A stretch of DNA of 64,000 nt from Pomacea canaliculata (Eukaryota; Mollusca; Gastropoda; Architaenioglossa; Ampullariidae): assembly GCF_003073045.1 (NCBI RefSeq), contig NC_037590.1, forward strand, positions 11,675,042 through 11,739,041. Direction: 5' to 3'. Below, in pieces: positions 13,001 to 24,392 of the stretch. Each line of letters opens with the position of its first letter. Positions within the stretch are counted from its first letter, which is position 1. The notes under the pieces are model-generated. The model saw nothing but the letters and a program-made list of their open reading frames with translations. It searched no databases and was not told where the DNA came from. The position numbers and the translations under genes were made by a program.

Positions 13001-15054
13001 ATTTTTTTGTAATTTGATAGTGTGTATTATTAGTCTTGTTTTGTAAAACGTGTGTGTGTGTGTGATTGTATTGTTAGATGATATGCACATGTGGTTGTCT
13101 CTTATACGTGCGTGCGCGCGTGTGTGTGCTCGAGCGCAACGACACAATTCCCCCGATGTGCTACATTCCAAACAGAATTTCAACACTTGGCAATGATGAA
13201 CATCTCTGACCTTTCATTGCTTAATAAAAATAATAACATATCTGTTTATATTGTCAACATTATGACAGGCATACATAAAAGTGACAGATATGCTCGGCAA
13301 AGTTCCGAGAGGCTTCTATTGCTGTTTCTGCTGCAGGGTCGCCTCTCCCCCTACCCGTACAGGAGGAGGGGGTATATGTGACACACCTGACAACTGCAGT
13401 CTGAGAATAAATCACGACCTGACAAAAACAAGCGGTCCTGTGACACACGTTTTGTTGTCAGCGACGCTTTACAATAAACACACCAGCGAATGTTCTCAAG
13501 GGGGCGGGGGACACGGTCTCACTTTTAGTCGTTAATCACGAGACTGGTCACACTGACGGTGTCTTTGTCCTGAATTTTGATAAACACTTTAACCTGTCAT
13601 CGCTCATGCCGTCAACATGTATTTACGCGATCAAGACTTTAATGCACCACCTGCCCGTCTAACCACTCACCGCCACCCACCACCCGTACTCATCGCCCTC
13701 GGAAAAACCCTCGTGATGATGATGATGTGACAGACCATTGGCTTCTCGTTAGAGACGTGGATGCAGGTGACTTTAGTGACCATGCTCTGCAGTTGCTCCA
13801 GTAAACATCTCTTAAGAAGATGGCGAGGAAGGTCGCTGCCTGCTATGTCGGTGCTCATGGCTAGCACGTGACACGTCTTGTAACTCATTCCTCGTCCCTC
13901 ATGTTTGCATTTTAAGCGAAATTAATTTACCCATGACGATGTGGAACGTTGATATTCTTCGTTTCTAATTTTCTTCTACCTTTTTATTTATTCACCTCCC
14001 TCCAAATCTTTTCCACAGTTCTATTTTCTCCATCGTCTCTCCCTTACAGAAGCATCTTCTTAGCATCTTAATTTAATAAGCACTGGATGTGTCGTCTCCT
14101 GGCTTTCTGATGGACACGTTGTTTTTTTTATGACCATCTATTGGCAATTTCTTCAGCACTATCATTCATGCTTGCGAAATTCACTATAAATCTGAGATAT
14201 CCACCTTACTCATCTTAATTTCGAGCATAAATGTGCGTGCATGTGTTCGTCAGTGTGGTAGTGAAGATGGAAAGTGGCTGGGTGGGTCTGGCAAAAGAAA
14301 TTGAAAGACGAAATAAGAGAGAGAGAGATAGAGAGAGGAATAAAATATTGATGGTTGTCTGTTTACACTATATCCTCGAGCCGTAGTTATCAAGTGAAGT
14401 CGTTGCCCAGAGGTTATGTAGCGGCATCTAGATCCCGTGTGCAGTGCTTTGTGTTACTTAACCTCCAAGGCATTTTGCTACCACTTCACAACTATAGAGA
14501 TAGGTAAAGCAACATTCTTGGAGTCTGATTACCACTTTATAATTACTAAAGCCAAAGGCGTGCCCTTGATTTTCCCATGTTACACCGGGCCAACGACCCA
14601 CCTTCAATTCGTATAACTACAGTGATCAGATATTTTACATCTGCTACTCCAAATGTATTACACGTGAGATTTTAAAAATGACATTTTATGCTGTTTAAAC
14701 ATTATTTGCTTCATTTGAAAGTTGGTGCCATGATCAAGTCAACCTCTCAGAATAAAACTTAATATTTACATAAGCATAAATTATATGGTAATGACATCTC
14801 AATAACTCACTTCAAATGCTGTCACGTGTCTAGTGTAGAAATCAAAAGTGTGTGTTGTCACAAAGATTATGTGACACTTCAGACAGTTGTAATTGTGGGT
14901 CAGCCCGGATAAACAAAGTTCCTTTTTTTGCCTGTAGCTTAGAGAGAGTGAGAGCAACAGGTAGACTGATAGGTTAGTTAGGTAGACGTATGCCGATAGA
15001 TGGACAGACAGGACTTTTAAATTTTCTTAGAAAGAGATGTAGATGTCAACTTAC
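10047..15054. other. Non-coding stretch, no supported gene
   Basis: Only simple-sequence features are seen: a TG microsatellite around 13050-13065 and 13110-13127, a GATGAT run near 13715, and a GA run near 14316-14338. The open frames here are short, overlap in several frames and show no motif. Confidence 0.5.
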
Positions 15055-15154
15055 TGAGGGCAAATCCAGTCCGCAGCAAGGACACCGACACCAGCAGACG
15101 CCAGTGATCACCAGCCTGTGCTGCATCTTCCACCTGTAAAGCGATCCCATGTCT
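15055..15154 (-). CDS. Doubtful exon with a hydrophobic, signal-peptide-like frame
   Basis: On the minus strand, DNA preceded by a CTTTACAG acceptor-like site and followed by a good GTAAGT donor encodes HWRLLVSVSLLRTGFALS in one frame. This looks like a signal-peptide core and leaves the splice in phase 1, the phase the LDLa exons downstream need. That frame has no nearby methionine; the local ATG is in another frame. It may be a 5' exon of the LDLa gene or a chance match. Confidence 0.18.
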
Positions 15155-18100
15155 TTGGTATGCCACTCTCCCAGGTAAGCAGCTAGCTTTTGCACCTGGC
15201 TTTAGTTCGTGTAGCACTGTTCACACGATGATTCCTCTCCTTAAACGTTCACAAGCAACAAAGTACTGGTCAGTGCCTTGTTTATAGTCTCAGCGCTCAC
15301 AGGTCACCAAACGACGACGCACCATCAATCTACTGCAGAACACAAAATCATTTTGCTTCTAGAATTCTCGGTCGGCTGCTTGGTTGCAACCTGTCCAGCA
15401 GTCGGTCCTTTTTGTTGAAAAACTGACAGTCGTGGCTAGGCCCTGTTCTCCAGCGACCCACGTCCCTCGACTCTCGAGTGTTCAGTCCACGCAAAGACAA
15501 CTCGCTAGAGCAATGGGGAAGAAGAAGAAGAAAAAAAGAAAACAAGGGAGACAACTCACTACAGCAAAGGAGGGGTTGGGGGAGAAACAAGGGTAACAAC
15601 TAGAAAAGCAAAAAGGGAAGGGGGTACCTCGGGTTTCGACTGCGGCCCTTCGCGAAGGCGACTTGAACTTTTCCGGCTGACGCGCGGCAGACGCAGGCCT
15701 GGAGTAGACGTGATGGAGCGAATGGTAGGGTTATAAAGCGAGGCAGCCTGCACTGGGAGGCGGAGGGGGACGAGACAGAGAAGGGGAGGAGACGGTGCGA
15801 CAGTTATGAATGATATGACAGAAAACTTGTTTCTCTGGATCACAGACACACCATGGAAAAGCGAAAGAATGAAGGTGGGGAGGAACATGCAGGACGCTAG
15901 ATGAACAGTAACAACACCTGACAGATTCAGGAGTCGTAGTGGGGTGTACACGACTATCCTAGCACAACAAACTGTGCAGCCACGGCGACAAAAATAAACA
16001 AAAATAAAAAATAAATTAGCCACCTTAACGGTTGAAAAATAACCCCTCCAAATCAAAAAGGAAAGTTGGGGAACTACCATAGTGGGGAAAAAATTAGGTT
16101 TGAGAACGGTGAGGTTGCAGCGGCAGTGATGGCACGTAGCATGCAGGCAGGAGATGTCTTTGCCCTACGTGGAACAGGACTGGACGGGAGGTGTGTTAGC
16201 TCAAGGGCTCGCCTCGTGCCAGCAGGTATCACGACACTGACCAGAGCATCCGCCGCTGTATTCCTCATCAGCTAACAAAGAGGTGTTGCCATTCCTGTGC
16301 TGCGACTTGTGTAGCGGAGAATTTACCACCAACTAAAGGTTGAAGGCCCTGGGATTGAGGTTTCAGAGCCCAACTTGGCACCTCACGCTGATTACAAAAT
16401 ATGCGGGGGCGGTGTGTTTGACTATATGTCGGCCTCAGCTTCACGCGCCCACACAGGTGACATGTGTCGGCAACCTTTTCTCGAACTTCTCGTCCTGCAA
16501 GTGGCTGCCGCTAGTAGATGACTATACCTGGCTGTAGTTCTAGGATCAAGACAGCTCACGTTGATCCGCAGTTCGTGAGTTGACCGGGGACTAGTTTGTC
16601 ACATTTAAATACTGCTGTGGACGCTATAGTTATAGCTATAAGACATTATAATACTGCTGGAGATGGTAGCATGTCACAAAAATACTACCGGGTTGTTAAT
16701 TTGTCACACTCAACTCTTACTGATGGGAGCTCTCCAGTGATGACTATTGCTGCACGGGCAAAGACAGGAGGTATTGGGCAGGTTGCAGATAGTAGAGGCA
16801 GAATACATTCGGAAGGTTGTAGACAGTAGAGGCAAGACTATTTGACACCTATACTCTATACTACAAGCATCCATCACTGGTAGAAAGATAATTTCATGCT
16901 TAGAGTGTTAACACCAACACTGCGTCTCAATTTCACTCCTCGAGATGAATCCATCAATCGCCGTCATCGTCTACAAATCTGTCTTCGAGCTTTAATCACT
17001 TTCGATCATAGAAAGCTTTCAAGGAAGGAGGTTTGAAGATAGGCAGGGGAAAGAAAGTGAAATGCTCTCCTTATCAACACGACAAATGGCCACCTTATTG
17101 GTTAATTTAGAAAAGGAAGAATCTGAGGGAATTGCACTGCAGACTGTGCCTCATCACACGTATTCTTCCTAACGACAGCATCATATGTTTCAAATCCGTA
17201 GTTCAAAACGGTTTGTTAACAACTTATTTAAAGATTCGTGAGAAAGTTTTCAATGTTTATTTATCGTTTGCGATAAGGAAACCGGGACCTTCTCGCATTC
17301 TGGTATGTACAGGTGCATCTAATTTATGCTGCAGATTTTATATTACCAGATTAAACACAAGCTATGACACTTATTATGAAAGGAAGGAAAGAAGGATTTA
17401 TCTATACCAGGGCACTTCAAGGGACTCATTCTGTGAGCTTAGTGTTGTCCTGTAATCTTTATTCCTGCTGTTCGCGCCGTTTTGGGGATGTCGTGTCATT
17501 AATGCGATAAGTCTTAGATTGTCCTCAGGATTTTATGACAATTAAAAAAAAATGTGTCATGCCTAAGCCGTTTAGCCTGTGGGTTCCTTAAAATGGTGGT
17601 CATGTTTTGTAAACGTTTCTGTTATTTCCTGGTTACACTTTGCTGTTGGCGGAGACGTCAAGGGGAGTAAATACAGCTGCTGCTGTTTGCTTGCCAAAAT
17701 ATTGGTAATAATGACAGAGCTTTTAAGTATTTTTCACCCAGAAAAAGATGGTGGTGGTGGTGGTGGTGGTGGTTATTAAGTGCTCTTTTTCTCCTGGCTC
17801 CCACTGCATCGGCCACCTGCTGCTCAGGTACGTAGTCGCTGTCGCTGTCTTTTCTGGTTGTTTGAACTGCTGAACTATGTACTACCGACACAGTCAGCCA
17901 TTGTATCAGTAGCTATCAGGAGGGTACACCCCTTCAAAACTACAAAGTCAAGCAATAAGCGACAATACAAGGGATTTTTTGTTTCATCGTAGACTTCGGC
18001 AAGTGAGTTGGGAAAGGATGGAAATGTGAAGCTGGAGTAAGGGAGGGAAAGCAAGCTAGTGATGCGACGTACAGTACAGTGCGATCGGACGTCATATTTC

Positions 18101-18279
18101 CATGCCTTCAGAGATTCCTGCAGTCAGGCTTATGCTTGAATCTAAGTATTGGTACTGCACAGCTAAAAACTATTATGCCAAGTAGATATCTTGCCTTCCC
18201 TTTCTCCTTCCCTGTTTAGTCAGACTGATCCGCTTTCTCACTTGGGCTAATACACCGGCTCTAGCGCCGATCAGTCCGT
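15155..18279. other. Non-coding stretch, GC-richer in its first half
   Basis: The part from about 15.35 to 16.25 kb is GC-richer than its surroundings and holds a long minus-strand open frame (15559-16080) without any domain signature; it may simply reflect composition. A GGT trinucleotide microsatellite occurs at about 17749-17772. Nothing else is supported. Confidence 0.45.
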
Positions 18280-18364
18280 TCCTCTTTAGTCTTCCAGGGA
18301 AGAGGACGGATCTGAACCCAAGACATCCAGCCTTCACTGCATTGGTGCAACACCGGACCGCCCA
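18280..18364 (-). repeat. Decayed copy of the tRNA-derived SINE
   Basis: On the minus strand GGGCGGTCCGGTG is followed by CACCAATGCAGTGAAGGCTGG and then by a GGGTTCAGATCC B-box-like segment. The same order occurs in the well-preserved SINE at 36926-37234 (GGGCGGCCCGGTG, then CACCAATACAGTGAAGGTTGG). About 30 bases around the A box are deleted here. No flanking duplication was recognised. Confidence 0.6.
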
Positions 18365-19255
18365 AACTCTTCCCTGGGTCGCCAAGGCATTCTAAATGGA
18401 CGTGCGAAGAGTGCATGCTTCTTCCTAGGTTAAAACTTGTATTAATGGACTGTTGGCAGATGATTTTTCTTTTCTAAAACGAGGTAGGTTTGTAAAAGCT
18501 TCCGGTGTCACATTCACCGAGACTAACAGCGGATCACTTCGTAAGAGGCTACGCATTGGTTTCGGCAGACAGACAGCAGTCCACCTATATACATGTCCGT
18601 ACTGGGTTTGAGACGTGCGAGCGAACTAAGGGAGACAAACAATAGGCGGAAGCGACATGGTCAGGCGACAGAAAAATAAAACTGCCAATTAAAACACTAC
18701 TATCTCATATTTCTTCAAATTAATATTTAATTAGTATCACTATTATATTTTCTTACCAAGATATTGTTTATAAAATAATGTAATTTCCTGAAAGAAAATA
18801 AAGTTTGGAAACATTTTAGATAGAGAGTAACGAAGAAAAAGAGTTGCTGGCAACCAAAACTACTTCAGAGGCGAGGTGTTGCTATACTCGAGACGAACTT
18901 GATTTCCTTCTTAAACTGTGAGATAGCTTTCGTGATAGAAAAAAAAAGGAATCATCAGCGCGAATTTTATTTTCATTAGTGAATATTGTTAAAATATGAG
19001 TTTGGTTTGTGAGTTTAAAATGGCAGTAATTGTCGCTGATCACGTTTAACGTTAGCATTAACAGTTATCAGTCCAGTGATGCATTACCAGATTTTCCACC
19101 AAGATACTAATCGAAATGTGTCCCATCTGTTAGATACACACACGTAAACCAAACGTACTTCTTAAAATTATTAATTTATATTATAAATTATTAATATTAT
19201 ACATTGTTTGCACAGAATGTTATAATTTAAAGTCAAAGACGGTTGGATTTATAAG
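18365..19255. other. Upstream region of CCDC103
   Basis: AT-rich DNA leads into the CCDC103 start codon. No TATA box or initiator could be assigned with confidence. Confidence 0.4.
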
Positions 19256-21222
19256 ATGGTGTCCCACGACGATGATAAACTGGACTTTGGAAAATTACAA
19301 AAAGAGCTGGAGAAAGCTGTAGAACAAGATGAAAAATATTGGCGAGAAAATGACGCAAAGATCCGGGCTGTTACAACACAGAAGGTTGCTACATATCAGG
19401 AGTTTAAGTAAGGCTCGTTTTTTCCCCTTAAAATATTAGTAACTTTTCTTTAAATAGTAATTTTATGTTTGTCTTTAACTCAAGAACTTAACAAAATAGT
19501 TCATTTTCTACAGAACTCTTAACATTTTTTACATGTAGTTTCCTTGCTTGCAAAGAGATGTTTACTGTGCTTGTAAACTAGTAGAGTATGTCCTCACTGA
19601 AAAACCTATATTCTGTATCATTTATCTTTGTTTAAACTTTGCTTACAAGCAGAGATGTTACAGCACACGCATTTACATGTCTATATCAGAAAATTTTCAG
19701 AGTACCAGTATGTGCCCTACTTTACCACTTTATCAACATTAAGATTTATGATCAGGTAAACACACAGCTCTTCTGCCTAATTCGGCTACGCTAAAATAGC
19801 ACTGGTGTGGAAATAATCTTAAGAAGAGCAAAGATTATGACACAATCTATAAATATGCTACATGTGTTTGATCAAAACATGCTGCAACATTTATTTCAGT
19901 CTGGAAGTATGTTTTGACTTAGTTAAGTGGAATGCAGTGCTCTGTAAATGAAACAAAATGCCTCAGATTTCTGTTGTTACACATTTTTTAAGAGATCTTG
20001 TGGCTGCCTGCCACCTCAAGCCTCTAGAAAAGGGTGATGACATTGAAAGAATGATTAGTGCCAACCAGATATGGAATTCTGCCATTCAGAACAAGAGTTA
20101 CCCACAAATTTCAAGCAAAACAGCCCCTGCAGCTGTGCAGGTGAGCAGAAAAAAGCATCCTGTATCTGTTGCTCCATTATATATACAATTTCAGGGAATG
20201 CAGTTTTTGGTGACTGGGGAATTTCAGATGATTGGAAATGAGATTTCTTTGTCTTTTGTAGTTGCTTGATTAAAAGCAAAGCATATTCATTTCTGTGTAA
20301 GTATTAATATTTACTTTTTTCCCGATGGAAGATTCTTTGAGTCTTACACAACTTTATTTATTACTACCATTATGCACACTTTTGAATGACCTTAATGCAC
20401 AAATCAGTGTGCGAGAGAAAAACAAAATTTGTGACTTTCTAAATATTGCAATATATTTTCACAGAATATGCAGATTCCTGTTTCAACTACTTCAGTAATA
20501 ACTTTGCACTTCCTTAGTTGTAGAACTGGCAACCCTGTGCCACTAGCAGTTAATACTGTATTTTGTTTTTGTAAGGCACTTTGAGCCCTCCTTGATAGTA
20601 TGAAAAGATGCTATGAAAATATGGTAATTTTCAAAGATGCCTCAATGAGGGCATACCCTTACCTGCATTTGTAACTTCTCTTAAAACATGACCCATGATC
20701 ATGACAGCAATTTCAAGCAGTTTTTTTTTTTTGGTTAGATCATACATTGTTAAGTAGTTAAATGTAACAGGCTTGTCTGCTATGATTTACATGTTGTAGA
20801 CAGAAAGTTATGAAAAATTTTTGATTTTGTAGGTGGAAATGCAATCCCCCAAATCTGGCCAGGATTTTGCACGTGACTGGCAACATCGATACAAGACTCA
20901 GGAACAGCGTTATGCCTATCTTATGTTCACTGGAGCAGATCACCTTGCCAAAATCTTCAAGACTGAAGTCAGCTTTGGACTTTTGGGTGACATTTTAGCT
21001 GCACTGACACCATTTCCTGAAGAGGATTGTGAGACAGTGATAAATATACTCAGTAGCATCAGAGGATCAAGTCGATTTAACCTGTCACTGCGTTTTCTAA
21101 ATACAAAGGAGAAAGACACATGTTCACAGTTATTTCAGAGGCTAGTCAAAGTTGTGGAGCACAAAGGTTTAGTACATTTAAACATGAAACTTTTGAGCCT
21201 ACAGGCCAGTTTTAATTCTTAA
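19256..21222 (+). CDS. CCDC103: CCDC103 / DNAAF19, dynein axonemal assembly factor (complete, 3 exons)
   Basis: The coding exons are 19256-19407, 19993-20140 and 20833-21222, joined at phases 2 and 0 through canonical donors (GTAAGG, GTGAGC) and acceptors. They give 690 nt, 229 aa. Residues 1-50 form a charged, coiled-coil-prone N-terminus (DFGKLQKELEKAVEQDEKYW, then ATYQEFKD). Exon 2 holds the family motif AACHLKPLEKGD. Exon 3 holds the RPAP3_C-type domain (SPKSGQDFARDWQ, YLMFTGADHLAKIFKTEV, GLLGDILAAL). Vertebrate CCDC103 is about 242 aa with the same order. The protein helps assemble and attach outer dynein arms of motile cilia. The first ATG of exon 1 is taken as the start. The gene converges on TOP2. 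Confidence 0.93.
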
Positions 21223-21844
21223 CAGCCTTTATACGCAGCCTATTTCTTATGAAGTTTTATGTTTGTTCTCCATCTCATTCTTTTGAAATTTGGTTCGTTT
21301 TACATGTACAGCACTGGACATTGGAGTACAATGCTCTTAAAATTTGATATATGAGAGCTTGGAAATCCTCTGAATTTGAATTGTAATTTCTTCTAAAATG
21401 CTTCAAAGTATTGCAAGCATACCAAATAGTTTAAAAGATAACTAGAATTTCTAGAAAAAAAAAACCAGGCGTGTGGTTCTGGGTCATGTACTGCATAGGC
21501 ATATCCACTAAATGAAGGTAAAGTTTCAGCTTTATTCTTCCAGCTTCTCTTTCTCTAAGATGCTTACACAAAGTTGTCAGCGTACAGTTGCTAGAAATGT
21601 ATTTTAGTTCATGGGCACCATTCAGGTGTAAACCATATATTTTACTGTGCATGTTAGATGTTATATATGTGCATGTTATATGTTATGCTGTAACCCTAGT
21701 GGCAAGACTAATGATTATGCCAGTAAAAGTATAAATGTTTATGCTGCATGACAACAAAGTTAAAGCAGACAAGACATAAACTGTACATGGTTACCAGTCA
21801 CCAGAATGGTGTTAGGGTGTCAGTCAGTTGTCTCTTGACCAGAA
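21223..21844. other. CCDC103 3' flank
   Basis: AT-rich DNA after the CCDC103 stop codon, presumably including its 3' UTR. No clear AATAAA signal follows closely. Confidence 0.4.
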
Positions 21845-22480
21845 CCTCTTGTTAGGGGTGGGGGAGCACATGGATAGACAGGGCCTGCCATTCTTGCCTA
21901 TTTTGGGCGATAGTCAGCAAGTCCTGTACAGGACGACCAGTCCAATCTTTGACACTTGTAAGCCAGTTTTTCTTTGACCACTGCGACATTGGCCACCCTC
22001 CAAGTTGCCTTGCTGGGTCACATCTTACCTTGTTTGACCATTGAAAGTAGAGGTACTTGGTGTCCTACATGAGTGGCAACCTTGTTTTGTACAGTCATTG
22101 GTTCTATGTTGTCTGTATGACATCCAGAGCAGCCTCTTCAGGCACAGTTCTCAAATTCCAGGATTCTCCTTTCTGTTTCGGGGAGCAGAGTCCATGTGTC
22201 ACATCCATAGACCAGGAGCGGCACTACCAGGAATTTGTACAGCTTGTGCTTGGTAGTGAACCTTATCTTATGGCTATGCCAGATCCTATCTAGTCTAGCC
22301 ATTGCCGCAGCTGCAATTCTGATATGGACGTCTGGCGTGGAGTTGCCATCCTTGGAGAGAAGGGCTCCCAAATACTTGAAGCTGCTTACCTGTTTGAGCT
22401 GTACCCCGTTCATGTAGATCTCTGTCGCTGCCATTGATCATAACTTTGCTCTTTACAGTGCTGGTCTCCATTTGATATGC
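21845..22480 (-). mobile_element. Non-LTR retrotransposon 3' fragment
   Basis: The minus strand encodes, with frameshifts, METSTVKSKVMING, YMNGVQLKQVSSFKYLGALL, VPLLVYGCDTWTL and, near the 3' end, WLTSVKDWTGRPVQDLLTIA. These are the segments that follow the reverse-transcriptase core and the usual C-terminal W-x-D-WTG block of non-LTR polyproteins. The element is 5' truncated and disabled. It differs from the RTE-type element in TOP2 intron 5 and matches the scrap at 5985-6125. Confidence 0.8.
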
Positions 22481-24392
22481 ATTTGAACTCTGTTAGAGCA
22501 AGCAGAAGCTTCAAAGCCACTGAACTTGCAAGTGCTCACTGTTTTGTTACATAAATGATATAACCTTGATTTCAAAACAGTAGCAGATCTTATCATGTAT
22601 ATCTGATAAATAACAAGATTGATGTACAAAACTCACGACACATTCAATGTAAAATGTTTTAATGCAGGGTTTTGGCCTTGAGGACATGTTTCTCTTTCAC
22701 TCATCAATGTTCATTTTCCAAGCTTGTATGCATGACTGACTGGCTGAAAGCAAAACTTTCTTTCAGCTGGTTTATGAGTGCTCAAATGTCTCTGGGCTGA
22801 ATGAGATGGGTGGAGTGGGGGTGGGAGTTCAAGTCGGCAAGTAAACAGTTTTTGCCAGACTACACACATAGAGAAATATTCTCAACCATCAAGTTTGTTG
22901 CCAACATAAAAACTACAGGCAAAAAGATTCATCAGCTTAATCATGTAATATGTTACAGAAATGTGATTTTTAAAAAAAGGTTTTGCTTTGAACATGACAC
23001 AAAAGACATACTAATGTGTGGGGGTCCTGATATATAGAACTTAAAATGTAACAAATGTTACTAATAAAAAGCTGGTCAGAAGTGATTACAATGATCTAGG
23101 TAAAAAGACCAAATGGGAAATAATTGTAACATACTAATCTAAAGACAACGTTCTCAGATATACAAGACAATTTCAATAATAATTTCACTAAGGTGTTTTT
23201 GTTCAATAATGTCTTGAACTCAAAAGGCTGAAGAGGAAAGAAAAAAAGACAAAAGGTAGCACTATATGAAAGTGAATGTGCCAGTCTTTGTGCATAAGAA
23301 AGTTTTGCTCGATATGTTTTAAAGGTATATGTTTTTTTAATTTCTGGAGACTGCATAACAAAACAGGCCCTATTCAAACAAAAGCTGTCAGATGCAAAAG
23401 AGATGAAGCTAAACAAACACAATAGGAAAATTCTGTCTTGTAAAATGTTTTCACAGTTTGTCAGTTTCAGTAACAAGCACCCCCCCCCCCCAAAAAAAAA
23501 TGTGCGTCTGAGGTGAAAATAGTTGTAAATATAAATGATTTGCAGTGTAATGTAAAAGATCGATGACAACCAAGTAAACCAGTCAAACTTTAAAAATAGC
23601 TTTATATTTAAGTACAAATAAGAACATAGAAAGTTAAAATGAAAGTGAATAAAAGTATTCAGTAATCTACAGAGACTAAAACATAAATTGTACGATACAT
23701 TGTGTATGACTGTAAAGTCACTTTGAACAGTGAGTTGAGCTAGAAGAAAAAAGTTGTAAGGGTATTTCAATACTACTGAAAAAGTTCAGTTGAAGTTTTG
23801 AGTCATCAAATCATATGTATGCGACATTCAATCTACCAAGCTACCACAACAGCCAATCAAACAATCTCCATTCTCATAATGCATTTCAATGACTTAAAAG
23901 CTAGGGGGAGAACTTACTTTCATAGGCATATTATTACTGTCACCTTAGACAGACAGGTCAGTGTAACTTGTAAAAGGAAATAAAAGATACAGTGCTTGAC
24001 TGTAAATATTCGAGTACTCCATTTTGAAAAGCATAATGTGCTGATACAGTGCCAGGCTTATTTTTCATTCCAGCATTGTAACTTTTGAGTTTGTACCTTT
24101 TTTTTTAAATAAGTACAACAGATAATCTTAAACTCTTTTAATCAGAATGCTTTCTATTATACTTGTCACCCATTTTTATATTTGATAATAAATTTCCACA
24201 CACTTAACACCTTAAATTCTGAAAAATGTGTCTATGGTAACCACAACCATTTGGATGTTCTGATCAAGTCATTTAACAAGAAAAAAAAAATCTACATCAG
24301 TGTTTTAAGGCAAACTGGAGTAACAAATCAATTACATCGCATTACTTACAAAATCATGTAAGATTGGTCAAACTATTGAAACAAAGTAGTGT
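22481..24392. other. Intergenic region and presumed TOP2 3' UTR
   Basis: No gene is supported between the convergent CCDC103 and TOP2 genes. A long minus-strand frame at 23096-23770 is AT-rich and hydrophobic by composition only. On the minus strand an ATTAAA-type polyadenylation signal about 250 bases after the TOP2 stop (24137-24142) is a candidate 3' end. Confidence 0.4.

Noticed and set aside
15559..16080. 173-codon minus-strand frame with hydrophobic segments
   Set aside because: Looks like composition-driven openness. No signal peptide start or known family, and no splice or promoter context.
23096..23770. 224-codon minus-strand frame
   Set aside because: AT-rich phenylalanine/leucine composition including a poly-glycine run from a poly-C tract; typical of random AT-rich DNA.
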